Shown one piece after another: positions 14,220 to 28,359 of a stretch of 64,000 nt of DNA (positions are counted from its first letter, which is position 1; every line of letters starts with the position of its first letter). The position numbers and the translations under genes are program-made. The DNA comes from Euclidia mi (lineage: Eukaryota > Arthropoda > Insecta > Lepidoptera > Erebidae), in contig OX123205.2 in the NCBI GenBank assembly GCA_944739405.2, forward strand, positions 35,174,475 through 35,238,474, read 5' to 3'. Below the pieces are notes generated by a model that was not told the origin of the DNA, made no database searches, and worked only from the letters and a program-made list of their open reading frames with translations.

Positions 14220-14547
14220 CATCCTCCAAGCGTTATCCTAGTTAGAACCCGGAGTCGCTTCTTTCTAACCGGATTTGACTAAATATTAGAAAAGCTTCTA
14301 CAGAGTGACTGCGTGTCTGACCTCCGCAACCTAAATAGCCAGGGATAGCTATATTCCATGGTTTAGACTAGTGTCAGATCTTCATGCCAGCCGGGACCGA
14401 CGGCTTTACGTGCTCTCCGAGGCACGGGGTAAGCGATATTTTACTATTCGATACGCACAAAATTCCGAATAGTTATTGGTGCGCGCCGTGGATTCGAACC
14501 CGATACCCTCTGCATGACAGTCTGTTGGAGGCTATCGTTGCTTTTAT
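14220..14547 (-). mobile_element. SINE (type 2), full copy
   Basis: Minus orientation. Flanked by a perfect 17-bp duplication cgatgaaaatattgaat (14203..14219 and 14548..14564). Head at the right (ggattcgaacccgata), tail at the left (atcatcctccaagcgttatcc). Confidence 0.92.
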
Positions 14548-14964
14548 CGATGAAAATATTGAATAATCATCAAACATACTACGACAATTGACCTTTATAA
14601 TTATTAAACGTTATTATTTTATTACCATGTATTGAGAAAACTTTCACTGTCTTGCAACAAGCCCAGAAGCTGAACTAAAAGAATATAAAGCTATTTCTCT
14701 GTTGGATGTGTTACGGACTCAGTATTATCAAGTTTTATTGTCAAGTTGTTCCGAATAAGTACGCGGAGTGGCATTGTGTCCCACTAGTACTCTACTTCCG
14801 TGTGTTGGACTAGATAGTTGGTTAACAATAGATGAGTTGAAGCGGTCGGTGAATTGTGAACTTGTTATCGAGAGGCCGTGAGTTCGAGTTTGACTCACAT
14901 CTATTGAACTTGAGACATGAATTCACTGACAACGTAGGCATTTAGCATATCTATCATCAGCCTA

Positions 14965-15250
14965 GCGTTTTTTAGGATATGTCCCAGTGCTGGGCACAGT
15001 ACTTTTCTCATTATGAAAATTATAAGGCTTTAGTATACCATGCAGGCTAAGCGCACTTAGCCAACATGGTGTACTAAAGCCTTATACCACGTTACCAGAC
15101 TTCAATTGCCTTTCGAAAAATTATGGAGAATTCTCAAATATGCAGGTTTCCTCGCGATGTTTTCTTTTATCGTCAAGCAACTATGAAGAAATTAATATGG
15201 AGGTTGTAATGAATATCTATTATAGGTACGTGGCTGTGGCCAGACCATTG
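14965..15250 (-). mobile_element. SINE (type 3) with internal hairpin
   Basis: 'gtcccagtgctgggcacag' and 'gcaggtttcctcgcgatgttttc' identify the type. The middle holds an inverted repeat (ataaggctttagtataccatg near 15027 with its complement near 15066). Confidence 0.75.
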
Positions 15251-15304
15251 ATAAAAATAAATTAATGATGAATAAGCTCTCAAGTGCTTTCCTTGCTTTC
15301 CAAA

Positions 15305-15690
15305 TTCATCCTCCTAGCGCTTATCCCAGTTAGAACCCGGGGTCAGCTGTCTAGTCTAATCGGATTTGATTGAATTAGTTATTCCACAGAGTGACTGCCT
15401 ATCTGGACCCCGCAACACGAAGAATTAGCTATATTCATGGTTTAAACTAACATCAGTTTATTTATAGGTACTGACTGCTTATAACGGCTGTCAAAGATCT
15501 CCATGACAGTCGGAACGGACGTTTTAACGTGCTCTCCGAAGCATGGGGCCAGCGATAAGAGCTTTATGCCTATAGAATAATAAATTATTCTACAGGCATA
15601 AAGCTCCGAAAAGTCATTGGTGCGCGCCGTGGATTCAAACCCGAAACCCTCTGCATGGCTGTCTGTTATCTAGAATGGTATCTCCACTAG
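15305..15690 (-). mobile_element. SINE (type 2)
   Basis: Minus-oriented copy of the same type as 14220..14547. It contains an extra hairpin in its centre (gctttatgcctatagaataat near 15571 with its complement near 15585). Confidence 0.85.
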
Positions 15691-16782
15691 GTAATCCTTG
15701 CCGGCTAAATACTTGCTTTATAATTAAATGTATAGTATAGCTTAATAATATATCAAAATAAATAAGGCTCATACAACAATACGGTCATATCTTGTGTACG
15801 GAAGTCTTTAAGTCGTCAGTCACCCAAATGTCAACATGATTTGATAAACATTGAGGACTGTTTCGGCTTCACTTGTTATCAATTTCCTTTTCATTATTTC
15901 GGTATGGCCTAAACTAGAAGCGAATGCGACGAATGAAAAAAATTTAAATTCTGTTTCAAAAGACAACTAAGTACCATATAGGAATAATTTCTATGTCATG
16001 GGGGACTTAACAAACATTTGATTAACAGACACTCAGACTCGAAATAACAATTTGTGGAAAGTGTTGTATCGTTTGGGAATAGAAATAACAACGCAGTGTC
16101 AATTGGCGACGCGCCCGCATAAACAACGACAGTTGAAAGTTTATTTCTTCTGCACTAGCAATCACTTTTATTTTTACATCAGCGTACCCGGGAGAATCAG
16201 ACGTGCCAATCCTGAAAATCGAGAATGGCGACACACTGACTTCAGCAACACCGGGACCAATTTCATTTTCAAACCATCCAGGAACCCATTGAAATATAAA
16301 CAAAAAAGTCATACAAATTGGTACAGCCCTTTAGAAGGAGGAAGGTGACAAACAAGTTCTAAAGAATACCTATAATATGTGCCCTCTTTGACCGAAACAG
16401 GCAGGTACTTTAAATTGAATACCTGGTTTACACAATTCGCGCAGACAAGCTTATAACTAAACGGAGAGGCCGTAATAAGAGATGTACTTACTGGAAATAA
16501 GACCTTCGTGATGTAAAATTATGCTAATTTAGAGCCAGGCAGATATTTTAGGCTGAAATGTGTACTATTCTGAATGTGAAACTTACCATGTAACAAAATA
16601 TCCAAATATAAACGAAAATGGAGCTGTCTAAAGAGCTTACTTTCAATTCAAGTACAGCTAGCATTCGCTGTGTAGCACGTCAAGCGATATTAAGTATTTT
16701 CTTTAAAAAAATTAGGTTTAAAATTGCTTGACACAATACTTTTTGTCGGTTTCTATTTTAAATGTGATTGTAGTTTAGTACA

Positions 16783-17004
16783 TACATACATAGACTCACG
16801 CCTGTTTCCCCGAAGGGGTAGGCAGAGGCATATTAAACGCCCACTTTTCGCCAGTCTTTTGACCCCACGTAATAGGTGGCGAGCCTATTGCCGCTTATCG
16901 GGATATTTTGTTTGCCAGAGCCTCGTCCGTTGATCAGCAGGTGCACCACATGCAGGTGAGGTTGGCTTGAGACCCTAAGTTCTTGGTGGGAACCCTATGA
17001 ACCT
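16783..17004 (-). mobile_element. SINE (type 5)
   Basis: Inverted relative to the copy at 23838. Shared: tcacgcctgtttccc, gcccacttttcgccagt, ccacgtaataggtggcgagcc, aggtgcaccacatgcagg and ttcttggtgggaaccct. Confidence 0.8.
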
Positions 17005-17284
17005 ATTGTAGTTTAGTATTAAATTTTAAAGGGACCGTGATTTTTGTGACACTTTTCTTCTCATCGTAGGCTGTTAAAGGCCTAGCCGTAAATTTATTTG
17101 GTTTATGACTTTAAAATTTTATGACAAATTATTGTTTATACTTATACCTAAGTGTGTGTTAAAGGTTGTAGAAGTGTAAGTGTACATACTATCCGTAGAT
17201 ACGTGTTTCACATGTTCAACAATCTCATGATTGGTGCACACATACGATTTTTAATCGATTTTAATACACTGAGAACTAGGAGCT

Positions 17285-17540
17285 GACTGCCTCCGTGGTA
17301 AAGTGGATAGCGTATGCGGCTACTGATCGGGAGGTCCCAGGTTCGATTCCCGGGACGACCAAAAGTGTTACTGAGTTTTTTCCGGATTCTCAATAGCACG
17401 GAATCTGGCAAAAGGCTCGCCCTCTGTTACATGATAAAATTCATAGGGCGAAATGCAGGTGTGTAATATTACATCTACATTCGCCTTATGAATTTTAGGC
17501 TTGCTCTGCTCACCCCTTCGGGTATATAGGCGTGACGAGA
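17285..17540 (+). mobile_element. SINE (type 1)
   Basis: tRNA-like head gcctccgtggtaaagtggatagc...ggttcgattcccgggac, middle cacggaatctggc, tail cccttcgggtatataggcgtgac. Confidence 0.85.
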
Positions 17541-20474
17541 TAAATCATTCATTTCACTAAGTACGGATGAATTCTGCAAAAGTTTTTAATTGCCTGCACA
17601 AAGTAAAGTTCTTTTATAAATGAAAGTCTCCAGTTGAGTTGCTGCTAAAATTTGTGAAGTTTGTAATCCTATTGAGATGATAGCCTCTTATTTCGATTTT
17701 AGAATTAAGCACAGTTAGAACAACTAACAATATTTCACAAAACAGCACTTGATGCAATGTAGTGCCAAGATAAACATATCGCTATAATTAACACACAGAA
17801 TACTTTTTATCCCGTACAAACGACGCAGGTAAAGCCGCAGATACACCCAGTGCATCACAGCAAATATAAGTAAGATGTCATAAAGATAAAATGTTTTATG
17901 TGAAGAATGTCTCGAAATGAGACCTTGACTAAGAAAAATTGGTCATAGAAAAATAAAATAGAACTGATATAAAAACAGGGAACGATGGTAACCTATTAGC
18001 GGGGGACGGGAGAGGTTTTATTTATTTTTTCGGTTAACTTCATTTGCGACCAACTATGGTGTCAGAGTTCATATGCCGCCTGAAGGCGCCCGTCATGACC
18101 TAACGTTTCATGTCCTAAGACACGAACTAGGACCAATCGCTCAACATGCCCATTCCAAGCACGGAGCGCTCCAATACAAATGCCACACAAATAGTCACCC
18201 ATCCAAATGGAGTCCTCTGTGAACGTCGCTTAAACTTGCCGATCTATGTATGTATAAACAAAGGCCAGACAAGTCTCGCTATGAACTCTACAGCGTTTAT
18301 ATTATTTGTAACTCGCTATCAGATATCATGAAAATTTCCAGCAATCACAACATCTGCGTGCCCTTGAGACAGACCTACACAATCGTCCAAAAACATTACG
18401 CTCATAACACAAGACCAGCAGTAACCACCCGTAATTTTCAAATTTAATTTTACCCGCCACACAACAAGCACGACGTCCCTTATTTCCAACATTAAAGAAT
18501 ATTTAAATACATTAAAGAAAAAGCGGAAAAATTAAACCGTGAATTTTACGTGAAAATAACGGTTATTTTTTAGATAAACCGGTAAGGGAGTAAAGTAAAT
18601 AATTGCTCATCAATCGTTATTTTGGTGAAATCGTTGACGTAAGGTACCTAACTGTTTACATAAGTACAAAAAAGTATGCCTAGATTGAAATTTTTAAAGT
18701 AATGAGGAGGCAAAATTATCCTTTAACGCATCAGGGGTTAAACTCACCCAGTGACTTCATAGACATGCTACAAAAGAGATATAGTAGCGGGATGCAGATA
18801 GTTCTAGATCCCAATGCAGACGTACTCTGGGTAAAATAAATATGGACAACTCATGCATTTCTCACATTTGCCGAGGGCATACCTAGAATTAAAGCTATAT
18901 CCATAACTAAGTAAAACACACCCTACCTTTTCCTTGTGAGGTCTGTTTTAAACCTACGCTTCGTTAGAACCTTAGTTCCTCTTATCGTCAAAGGACAAAT
19001 ATTTTTTTGTGATACTACTTACAATTTTATAACAGACAAGCTCTTTAACGCTCTGGTCGACAAAAATCTAATTCTAGATTATTAGCTCTCAGCTTTTCCT
19101 TTTTGTATCGCAGAGCACTTTACTAACATGACGCTAGTGGAGGCTAAGAACACCAAAATTCGGCACAAGAATTTGTAGATCGCATAAAGTGTAATCTTGA
19201 TTGATCTCGAATCCATAACGGCTACAAAACTTAGAGCAGTAGTAATCGGCGATATGTTTAAACTACTATGCTATACGTGTAATCGTATTTACAAGGGTCA
19301 TTCATCCTTGAAGGTCTGCCACGCCGAAGGTCGATTCCCGCACAAGTCAAACATTTGCGTTCGTGAACAAGGATGTTTGTCTTTGCATTTCTATGTATAT
19401 TATGTATGTATTTACATAAAATTAATACATGCATACTTATCTATTGCCTAGTACCCATACTACAAGCTCTGCTTAGTTTGGGACTAGGTAGATGGTGTTG
19501 TCAGACGTGTAATATTTTTAATATTACCATCCAAAACGCAAGGTGCATCAAGAATCTAGAGCGGCACAGTTATTTGTTCAACCTTAAACATTCTGTCGTT
19601 ATCTCCACATTTGTGTATACAACGGTATCCGTGACATCCCTAGTCTGACGTGCGTGTCGCGTTAGACAGCTGTCAAAATAATTCACTATGTTGATTGTTG
19701 ATTGATTTATTGTACGGGTGACTCCTGGCTTGGCGGCAGGAAATTAGGTCTCTCTTGCTGAGAGGTTAATTCAAAAGTAGGTGATGATGCAAGCTTTGTA
19801 TCATTTCTTCAGAAGCATAGCCTGAAATAGATTCAATATAAGAAAGATTAGGGACAGCTCTCAGCTCTGTGCAAGTATGGGTCGCCAGAATTTACCCATT
19901 TTTGTACAACATTATGAAGAAGACCTCGCTCGTACATATTTCCCTTCGATATTTAATTAAACGGGTTAAAAAAGACGATAATTATCACATATAATTACCA
20001 AAATGACACTACCCCATTTTAAGAAATGGAGTGGATGCGACTGAGAAAAAAGACGAAGCAAATAATGTCTTTGCGAAGAGACGGAAAACTCGAGCCCTAT
20101 ACCAACCCGTCTGGCCAGCGGGGTATAGTAGACCAAAGCCTTCTACTGGCACACAGTGATACCGTGATTGCTTCACGGTATCTGAGCCATACGATAGAAT
20201 AAGTCCAGCAGTGGACTTTGAGAAGTTGTAAAGTAATTATTTAACATTGTATTACGCACAAAATGTCGTACGATTTGAACCAAATACCCTCTAGGTAGAC
20301 TGTTGGCCTCCCCATTAGGCAGTTACTGCCTTTATTCACCTTAGCAAAGCCTTAGCAGAAAGTAATTTCAGAATTTCAACATACCAAAAGCGTCACACGA
20401 CGAATCCAATCACACGATTTCTGAGAACATATGCTGTGTTTGACATACTATCCAGACAATTTAATTTATGTAGT
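17541..20474. other. Gene-free DNA with repeat scraps
   Basis: No gene supported. 20030..20220 resembles the start of the composite repeat at 38888 (gaagcaaataatgtctttgcgaagagacggaaaactcga) and ends in a LINE-like cagcagtggac word. Confidence 0.4.
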
Positions 20475-20665
20475 GGTTTAAGCGGTCGCCTCGCCGCTTG
20501 GTACTGCGACGCGTGTCGTGGGTTCGATTCCCACACGAGACAACACTTTGTGTGATCTACAAATTGTTGTCTCGAGTCTGGGTGTTCATTGTGTCCGTTG
20601 GTTGTATGTTTGTAAAGTCCCCCGCGACACAGGAATTTCTTCCTAGTGCGGGAGTTTAAAAAAAA
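20475..20665 (+). mobile_element. SINE (type 4)
   Basis: tRNA-like head (gcggtcgcctcgccgcttgg...gggttcgattcccacacgag), then acaacactttgtgtgatc, ttgtgtccgttggttg, and aagtcccccgcgacacagga, ending in an A run at 20659. Confidence 0.85.
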
Positions 20666-21006
20666 AAAAAAGAAATCTTGAAAAGTGTGAACGGTATTGG
20701 AATATTTCAGATATTTTTCTATTAAACATTTGCAGTAAATAAGTATTAGTTAGGACGCTCTCTGGTTAGGTTATGTCAATAAGTTAGAATGTTTATTAAC
20801 GTGCAAATTTTGAAAAATCTCGTCAAATAAACTTAATGCTTTGGAAAACCGAGTTAATTTTATATAGTAAATATTTTAATTTTAGTTATATAGTTTTATA
20901 CTTTTAGTTTTAAATAACTTAAGTACAATAATAATGTAAATAAGTAAAAGTAACTAAATACAAATTTGTAATTTTTTGACAGAATGTTTACATTTTTATT
21001 ATAATA

Positions 21007-21180
21007 CTAGCTGACCCGGCAAACGTTGTTTTGCAATTTTTTTTTTTTTGAAAAATAGATGTTGGCCGATTCTCATAGATACCGGATAAGCACAAAAATT
21101 TTCATCAAAATCGGTCAAGCCGTTTCGGAGGAGTATGGGAACGAAAACTGTGACACGAGAATTTTATATATTAGATAATA
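21007..21180 (+). repeat. Interspersed LINE-like 3' fragment
   Basis: ctagctgacccggcaaacg...catcaaaatcggtcaagccg...acgagaattttatata is a common lepidopteran repeat end. It is preceded by an AT-rich stretch and has a T12 run at 21041. Confidence 0.5.
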
Positions 21181-21810
21181 TAACCGCGATATTTATTACG
21201 CGTAAAATCTACTTAATAAGTAAGCATGTTCAATACCAATGAGGTTAGTTGCCGATTAAAATTAGGTATAATTTTGCTGCCCTTCTAAGTTTTTATTTGA
21301 TATTCCGATGTTAAATAATATTTTTCATTTCGCTTCGGTATTTACATTGGCACCACCTACTATAGATTACCAGAAAGCACAAATCATGACAGCTCTATGC
21401 AAATATAGGGCGATTTTAATAGGCACTTAAAATTCCGCCACATACAAAAACACCGATTACAGACAGACAAGTACGAATACATGTCATGTCGGATTTAGAG
21501 TATACAAACATACCGTTTGATATTTAATTGGTTAGTTAGGCAATAGCTATCTGTCAAAATCGGGAAGTGATCGTTCTTTGGACGAGAGCTACTACTGTCA
21601 AAATAAATAAGAAGCAATTGAGGTTGAGTATAAGTAAAATAATCAGTGATTTAAAATATCTGAAAATAACACGATATTTTAGCAAAGGCAAAAAAATATT
21701 ACAGAAATCGATGCACTGCTGAGGCGTCCATATAGAGTCTCTGTGTTTGGGTATTTGCGAGCGTACATGAACAATAGTCATTATTTTACTGATTACTACT
21801 GAAAAATTAC

Positions 21811-22048
21811 TGTCTGCTGCTTGGTCCAGTAGATAGTATGTGTCTGCTAATCGGTCGCGGTTTCGATTACCGGGTCTGGTTAAAGAGTCACAGAGTTTTT
21901 CTGAATTGTCATTAGCAGCACGGCGTCAGGCAAAATGCCTGGAAAGGGCAGTAGGCTCGCGCCCTATAACGTGGAACTTAGAATTAATAACATGGCGAAA
22001 TGTAAGTGTTGTATTACAACTCTGCCTACCCCTTCAGGCTAAAAAAGT
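21811..22048 (+). mobile_element. SINE (type 1), diverged
   Basis: Head ctgcttggtccagtagatagtatg...ggtttcgattaccgggtc, then cagcacggcgtcaggcaaaatg and ctgcctaccccttcaggct. Confidence 0.75.
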
Positions 22049-22496
22049 ATACCTAAAGAATATGTAAATCGTCTTGAGAAAAATCAAACATCTTACATAA
22101 CATACACAATGTATCATAATTCATAATCATAACACAAGCACATTAATGTTTAGTTATAAAACTGCGACTTGAATGTTATAAGTCTATAACACTATCAAAG
22201 ACGCCGACGTTCTACTAAGGAACACTTGATGCCCAGATAATGATACACATGTGTTCGCAACTTGTAAACATTGATGTAGGAAGGGCAGTGACAGAGGTAT
22301 TTCTTCATTCTTGTGTCAGTTATTAATTATGACCATAACTGACTTAACGATTCTAGAAACATGATTGAGCAGTCCTGCTAGGTACCATACATAAACGCAA
22401 AAGTTTACGAAGTAAGATGGATGGTTGTTACTATTCATGCAAAAAACTGAACGGATTTTGGTGATAGTTTGCAGTGATGTAGCTCAGCGTCAGTAC

Positions 22497-22804
22497 CACA
22501 GAAATAAATAGTAATAGAACGGTGACATGGGCTTGGTGCGCGTGTCAAACTATTGCACTATAGCGCATGTGTTTACACATGTTGTACAACATTATTCTGC
22601 CTGACAATCAGCAATGGTCAGTTTTTATATAAACAATAACATAATTTCATTTTCCACAGCTACATCACACACACATCGATAATAATTCTTTAGTGTCCCC
22701 TCATTATCTATACGTCACTGTGGGCGGGGCTTGCTGAAATGTGGCACGCGCGAAATGTACGCGATGACGTGACATTCACCAATCTATTACTATTTATTTC
22801 TGTG
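22497..22804. mobile_element. hAT-type MITE
   Basis: A 308-bp element with 21-bp terminal inverted repeats (cacagaaataaatagtaatag and complement) flanked by a perfect 8-bp duplication gtcagtac (22489..22496 and 22805..22812). The 8-bp size is characteristic of hAT transposons. No coding capacity. Confidence 0.88.
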
Positions 22805-23837
22805 GTCAGTACATTAGAATACCAGTATGGCCAATTTTTGTCGCAATAACCTCCACTCACTCAGGCGGAACCGGAACTAAATAATTATTATAAACGTTTT
22901 GGATTTTCAGGTGAATTACACACTGGATGTCACTACCGCTTATATGTATAGCCAAGATGTCAAACACAATCCCAATCTTAAATACACCTTACTTGACAAA
23001 ATAAGTCAAATAATCTTGTTTACAAATATTACTACTAAGTATTATCTATAATAAAAGAAGAAAAAAAATCGAATCAAAGATATAAGTATAAAAAACTGAC
23101 AAAGACAGATACTGCATTAGCGCGAATTTAAAAACAATTAATCACTTTTTACGACTAAAATGTTTCAAAAATCTACTCTTTATAAAATACTCACAAGATT
23201 TCAAAAGCAAAAATAACAATTCCTTTCATCAAAAGTTTACAAACAGAAAAAATAATGAAAATACATCGATCAACATCTTTCACCTTAGAAAAGAAAATAC
23301 AAAAGAAAATACAATATTACAGCGGTAATCGTGTTTAAGAAAATTTGGCAAAAAAACGAACCAAAAGCATTGATTTATTGAATCCCCTGTGTATAATGAA
23401 TGCTAACACGATTAAATAGTACAGACGAGCAACTTTGTGTTGTTGTTAAATCGCGCGACTTACAACTTTTAGGCCTATCGTTTATGATAACGCTTCGCAA
23501 ATTATCGATACATGAATTTCTTCATCTCTAATTTTAAATTTAAAACTCTAATTGTTTGTGTTCAAAATAGGATAACAGGTTACAAGTATTGTTGTTAACC
23601 GAAGTAAGTGCTTTGAGATTAAAAGAGTTAGGTATATTACCTAAATAATATTGACTTAATATTTCATATCTAAATTTCATAACACGGTTTATAGTTATTC
23701 TTAACAATTTCGTTTCAAATGCGTAATTAATACATTTGGTTTAGTAGGTAAATAATGACAAAATAGAGTTGCAGTGTGATGCAAAACAAAGCGACATCGT
23801 GAATAGACTATAATCGAATTTATTGCTAAAAGGTGCA

Positions 23838-24046
23838 TAGGGTTCCCACCAAGAACTTAGGGTTCCAAGCCAACCTCACCTGCAAGTGGTGCACCTGCCG
23901 ATCAACGGACGAGACTCTGGCAAACAAAATGTCCCAATAAGCGGCAATAGGCTCGCCACCTATTACGTGGGATCAAAACACTGGCAAAAAGTGGGCGTTT
24001 AATGTGCCTCTGCCTACCTCTTTGGGAAAACAGGCGTGAGTCTATG
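23838..24046 (+). mobile_element. SINE (type 5)
   Basis: About 90% identical by eye to the reverse complement of 16783..17004. Confidence 0.8.
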
Positions 24047-24049
24047 TAT

Positions 24050-27000
24050 GTATGTTATTGCTAAAACTCCCAAACGAGTTGCCATTCTGCAACACCCAAA
24101 GTCCCAAGTTACAATTTCTTAAATCAAAATTGTCACATTTCGCAAGATTCCCAAACGCGGTTATCCGGAATATCCAAGTTATTTTGTTCAACTGGGTCAA
24201 ACTTGGTACTTTATTAAAAATATTGCGACAATTTTCAAAAGGGTGTGGTAAGAATTCAATTTCGGGCATTATTAAATGCTGTAGCGAGCATTGTTTGAAT
24301 GAAAGTTTCATGAAGATGTAAATTTTAATGTCTTAGAGACTATACAATTTATTGGCGTAACCACAAACTGTTTTAATTTAATCAGATTATTTTGTAATTA
24401 TGTTTTTGTTTCTGAAATCTTTTTATTGTTTTCTTACTTAAAAGACCATGTTACGGAAACCTGATGGTAAATGGGAACTGATGCTCTTGAAATTCACAAA
24501 CTTCAATAGTATGGCACAGCTAAACCGCTCTTTATTGGGAAAATAAAGCTTTTAAATATTTTTTGAAAAGATTTCTAGGACAGGTCATACTCCACGAGAT
24601 ACTGCACAAGCAGTAGGTAGGTAGCTCGCTCCTAAACTGGCATGAAAGCGTATCGACCTGAACAAAAACTACCTGTGCCAGGCGATTGCTTATACCACTA
24701 CGCTTTTAACGAGCAGTCTATTACCGGCTTCATTTGTTTTATTTTTCGAATCGTTGAGATTGGTATTCCTCATGAATCACTCTGGCCATTAATAACTTCA
24801 TGAAAATCGGTTTGTTAGTTTTGAGTTTACCACTTACAGATAAACAGGCAGACGCAGCGGCAAGGTTTTCATATATTGATAATCAGTGATAACGAATACA
24901 ACCTTCCTTGCTACGACCTTCAACCATTCTATGTCAAAACCTTACTAACGAAAATAAACGATCGCAAAAAACAACATCACCCCATAAAATGCACATAAAT
25001 CATGTCACCGAACACTATCTATCTCTATCACACCACAGCAGTGTAGCTGAAACAAAAATACATGTATTTTTCATTTAGTACCAGTAATATTATCGTATGC
25101 CCAAAAACGGCGGCTATAATGTCATTCTACGGATCATATTTGACTCTGGTAATATAGCTTGGCGCTTTTTATCACATACGCACCACCATGGGTGGCAGAT
25201 ACGAATGGGAGAAGGAAAAATCCGCATTGTTTTTAGAAGACATTAATTTTTACCGACCTTATCATAGCGATAGGTTCTAAATTAGACGCCTACGTCTTAT
25301 ACTCTTTTTGGGGTTGGTTATTGTAAAATCCTTTCTTAGCGGATGTCTACGTCATAAAAGAAACACACTGTCCTAATAACATTCTAGCTTCAGTGCTTGA
25401 GGTATGATCACTGGATGCTCTAGTAACTAACATTAATGGATAATTTCAACAGTCTTTCGAGAATATTATGCAGAACTCTCAGACATACACAGTTCTTCAC
25501 GAAACATTCCTTCACCTATAGTTGTTTGAAAAGTTAAATGAATATTGCCAAACCCGGAATTTCAATTCCACTCCTGGCGTCGACACTTCCACTTACCCCT
25601 TACGTCATCGGAAACCTAAACAAAAAACGTCCCAACCTCTCTTAGATAAAATCTCTTAATATTTGTCTTTGTATACACCACTGACAAAAAGATGTAGGGT
25701 GGTTTTCCTCCCTTAATTCCTTAATTATAACGACGTCACTAATCTCTTTATCTTTGGACTACTGCCTTTTTACCCGCAACGTATCAAATGTCGTAAGGGA
25801 TGAAAAATGGTTACCCTTAGTCCTCTAACCTCTAGGCTATGGATAGAGCAATAAGCGGCGCGATTTGCGATTTGCGATTACTTTCATTCCACCGACAGAG
25901 AGTTACCTCCAGAATATAAATTCCCTTAGCCAACTTGGAAGGCATTCAATAGGCTGCTCACCCAGTTTGGCAGATCTAAAAATAATGTGTCAAGTGGGGT
26001 ATATCGACCCAAGCCAAAATAAGTGTGACTGCGGCGTATCACCACAGACAATGAGCCTAGATGTAAATATGCTGACGTTACTCGCGTTGAACGCATTGTC
26101 AAGCACTAAGCTAAAACCGTGTGACAATTAGTGTTACCATCGACACGAGAAAAAGTCACAGAAATCGGAGCGTCGCGAAATTTGGCATGGGAAAAGGAAT
26201 AGGAGTAGGAGCGGGATTTGGGAGAAGGGAAATGGGCATAGGCCGCCCTTGAATGCCTTCAAGGCTCTTCTACTTGAAACTACAAACAAGCTAGCAACTT
26301 GAGCTACTTTTGCTTAACTATACGAAAGAAATACTGGGTGTAAGGAACGGCGTATCGAAAATCGATACCAATGATTCAGTACATGATAGTGAGGCCCATG
26401 AGCGTCGAATTTTTCGGAAGTGGCGCTCATACTTAGCTTTTGGCCAGCTCGTCTGCTCCCACTGCAAACTGTGCTTGAACATCGCCTCGCTCACCGCTCA
26501 GCCTAACATCGTAGTCACACCCTAAGGGTGTTTTTGTAGGGCGCAGGGTCTTGTCAACACCTTTTGTTCTAGAAGGGTTAACTTTTTACTTGAAGGGTTG
26601 ATTTGTTGGTATGTAAAAAGGTGGTTGTAATGGGGATGGAATTGGGATTATTTGTTTCAGAATCATTGTTTATTTTTTAATGTTATTTTGTTTTATGTAT
26701 TTTTGGGGATTGGGTGAGAGTATTTATTTGAGAAAATTAGAATAACACTGAATAGAACAGTTTTGTAGTATCTAAGTATATACCTATAGGTATGACTAAT
26801 ATAATATATAATTGACTAGCTAAGCCCACAGTAACACCAAAGTAATTTAGGGCACCGCAGCCGTAGCTTACAGCGTAATGTGATATAGCCTAGTCTTCCT
26901 CGATAAATAAGGTATTCAACACAAAAAAAAAAATTCAAAACATATCAGTAGTTCTTGTGATTAGCGCGTTCAACTCACCGAATAAACAAACTTTTCAGCA

Positions 27001-27764
27001 TTAAATTATTCAGTATTGATGAAAACAAAATCGAAAAAATTCTTGCATTTTTACACAAAACCGCTGAACCGTTTTTTTATGGTTTTCTATAGAGATTGTT
27101 TCGTTTCCTAATCCTAATAATAAACGTCTAAATTATAAACTTCATTCAGCTTTATAAACAACAGCAGGGCACGAATTCAAATCTACAATCACATTCTTAT
27201 AAATAATTCAACAGCGCAATTTTCATATCTCACTTCACGATAATGTAGTTTCCATACATGCATATAAAATTCATGATGCAATGTTTAAATATACAAGAGA
27301 TACTAAAGCTTGTCAGATCCGATGAATTGTGAGAGAGTTAACGCAATAAGAGGCACTCTCTTAGTTCATTCGCTTCGTTCCTTATTAGCACTTGGCATTT
27401 AGAATTTTAATAAAATTGCATTTTTGTGGAGTTTTGCTTGATACTTTTGAGTACCGCTTTTATCTTTTAGATAGATTTTAACTACTTATGACTAAGAAGG
27501 TTTTTTAAGTACATTCTTAGAGCGGTTTCGCAAGACCGATTCCAATTCGAGAAAATACTATAATTACTCGAAACGCGTAGTATGAAGTTAAAATCTGTAA
27601 ATAATACATCAAATTCTTGCGTTACTCACTGACTGACAGACTACGAAATTTGTGGGCGTAAGAAGCTGAACATTGTCGGCGGAGTATAGGGGAGCACTAA
27701 ATCAATATTTTTGGAAATTCTCACCCGTAAGGGGGTAAACTAGAGACCGCGCATTGGCAATCGT
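24050..27764. other. Gene-free DNA
   Basis: No gene supported except the weak LINE fragment at 25865. 27630..27735 starts a repeat (ctgactgacagac...aagaagctgaa) also seen at 10868 and 58196. Confidence 0.4.
25865..26131 (+). pseudogene. Possible LINE-encoded fragment
   Basis: The frame includes QNINSLSQLGRHSIGC and then CDCGVSPQTM. The latter resembles the CxCG..QTMxH motif near the end of insect LINE polymerases, but the following His/Cys pattern is missing. Weak. Confidence 0.3.
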
Positions 27765-27915
27765 AGTGTACGACGCCCTCCGGCTAGGTGGAGTGACGAT
27801 ATACGCAAAGTGGCTGGCAGCGGTTGGACACAAAAAGCCGAAATAAGGGCTCAGTAGCGTGCCATTGGAGAGGTCTATATCCAACAGTGGACTATGGCAG
27901 GTTGATGATGATGAG
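27765..27915 (+). pseudogene. LINE reverse-transcriptase C-terminal remnant
   Basis: One frame reads RWSDDIRKVAGSGWTQKAEIRAQ, a stop, then RAIGEVYIQQWTMAG. This is the W-DDI-x4-G-x2-W ... GEAYxQQW ending of RTE-like LINEs, followed by tgatgatgatgag. It seems inserted into another repeat: gtaagggggtaaa (27727) recurs as tgagggggtaaaat (27912). Confidence 0.65.
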
Positions 27916-28359
27916 GGGGTAAAATAGTCCCATGTGGGCGGAGCTGTGGGCGAAGTCTAATTATGTATAGATAACATTAACGTGCTTGAATGTTTAGCCA
28001 ACTCATTTCAATAAAACTAAGTAGTTTGGTATTAAATTTTATTTTAAATTTCGTAAAATTCGTCTCTTAAACTCTTGCGTGATCTATACCATAGATAAAT
28101 AATATGAAACGGACGGCTCCCAGTACTTGGAGGCAATTTAATCAGTGAAAGTGGCTCTATTGAAGAAGGGTCAGGAGTGAGTTGAAAGAACGTTAAAAAC
28201 CAGTTACGTTCAAGGATCGCTTAAGTACGTGTTACACCAATACCTAAAGTACCAAGGACATACCAATGTACGCTTAGTATTTTCGTAAGAGAAGGATGTG
28301 GAGACATTTTATGCATGTCGTACATATCGGAAGAAAATTTTAAAGAAATTTGAAATAAC

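Noticed and set aside
16022..16348. Opposed frames of 96 and 98 aa
   Set aside because: Both strands are open over the same stretch, with no motif; chance absence of stops.
17285..17360. tRNA genes at SINE heads (also 20475, 33780, 39030, 62463)
   Set aside because: They have box A/B-like words but do not fold into a full cloverleaf by eye and are joined to conserved SINE bodies.
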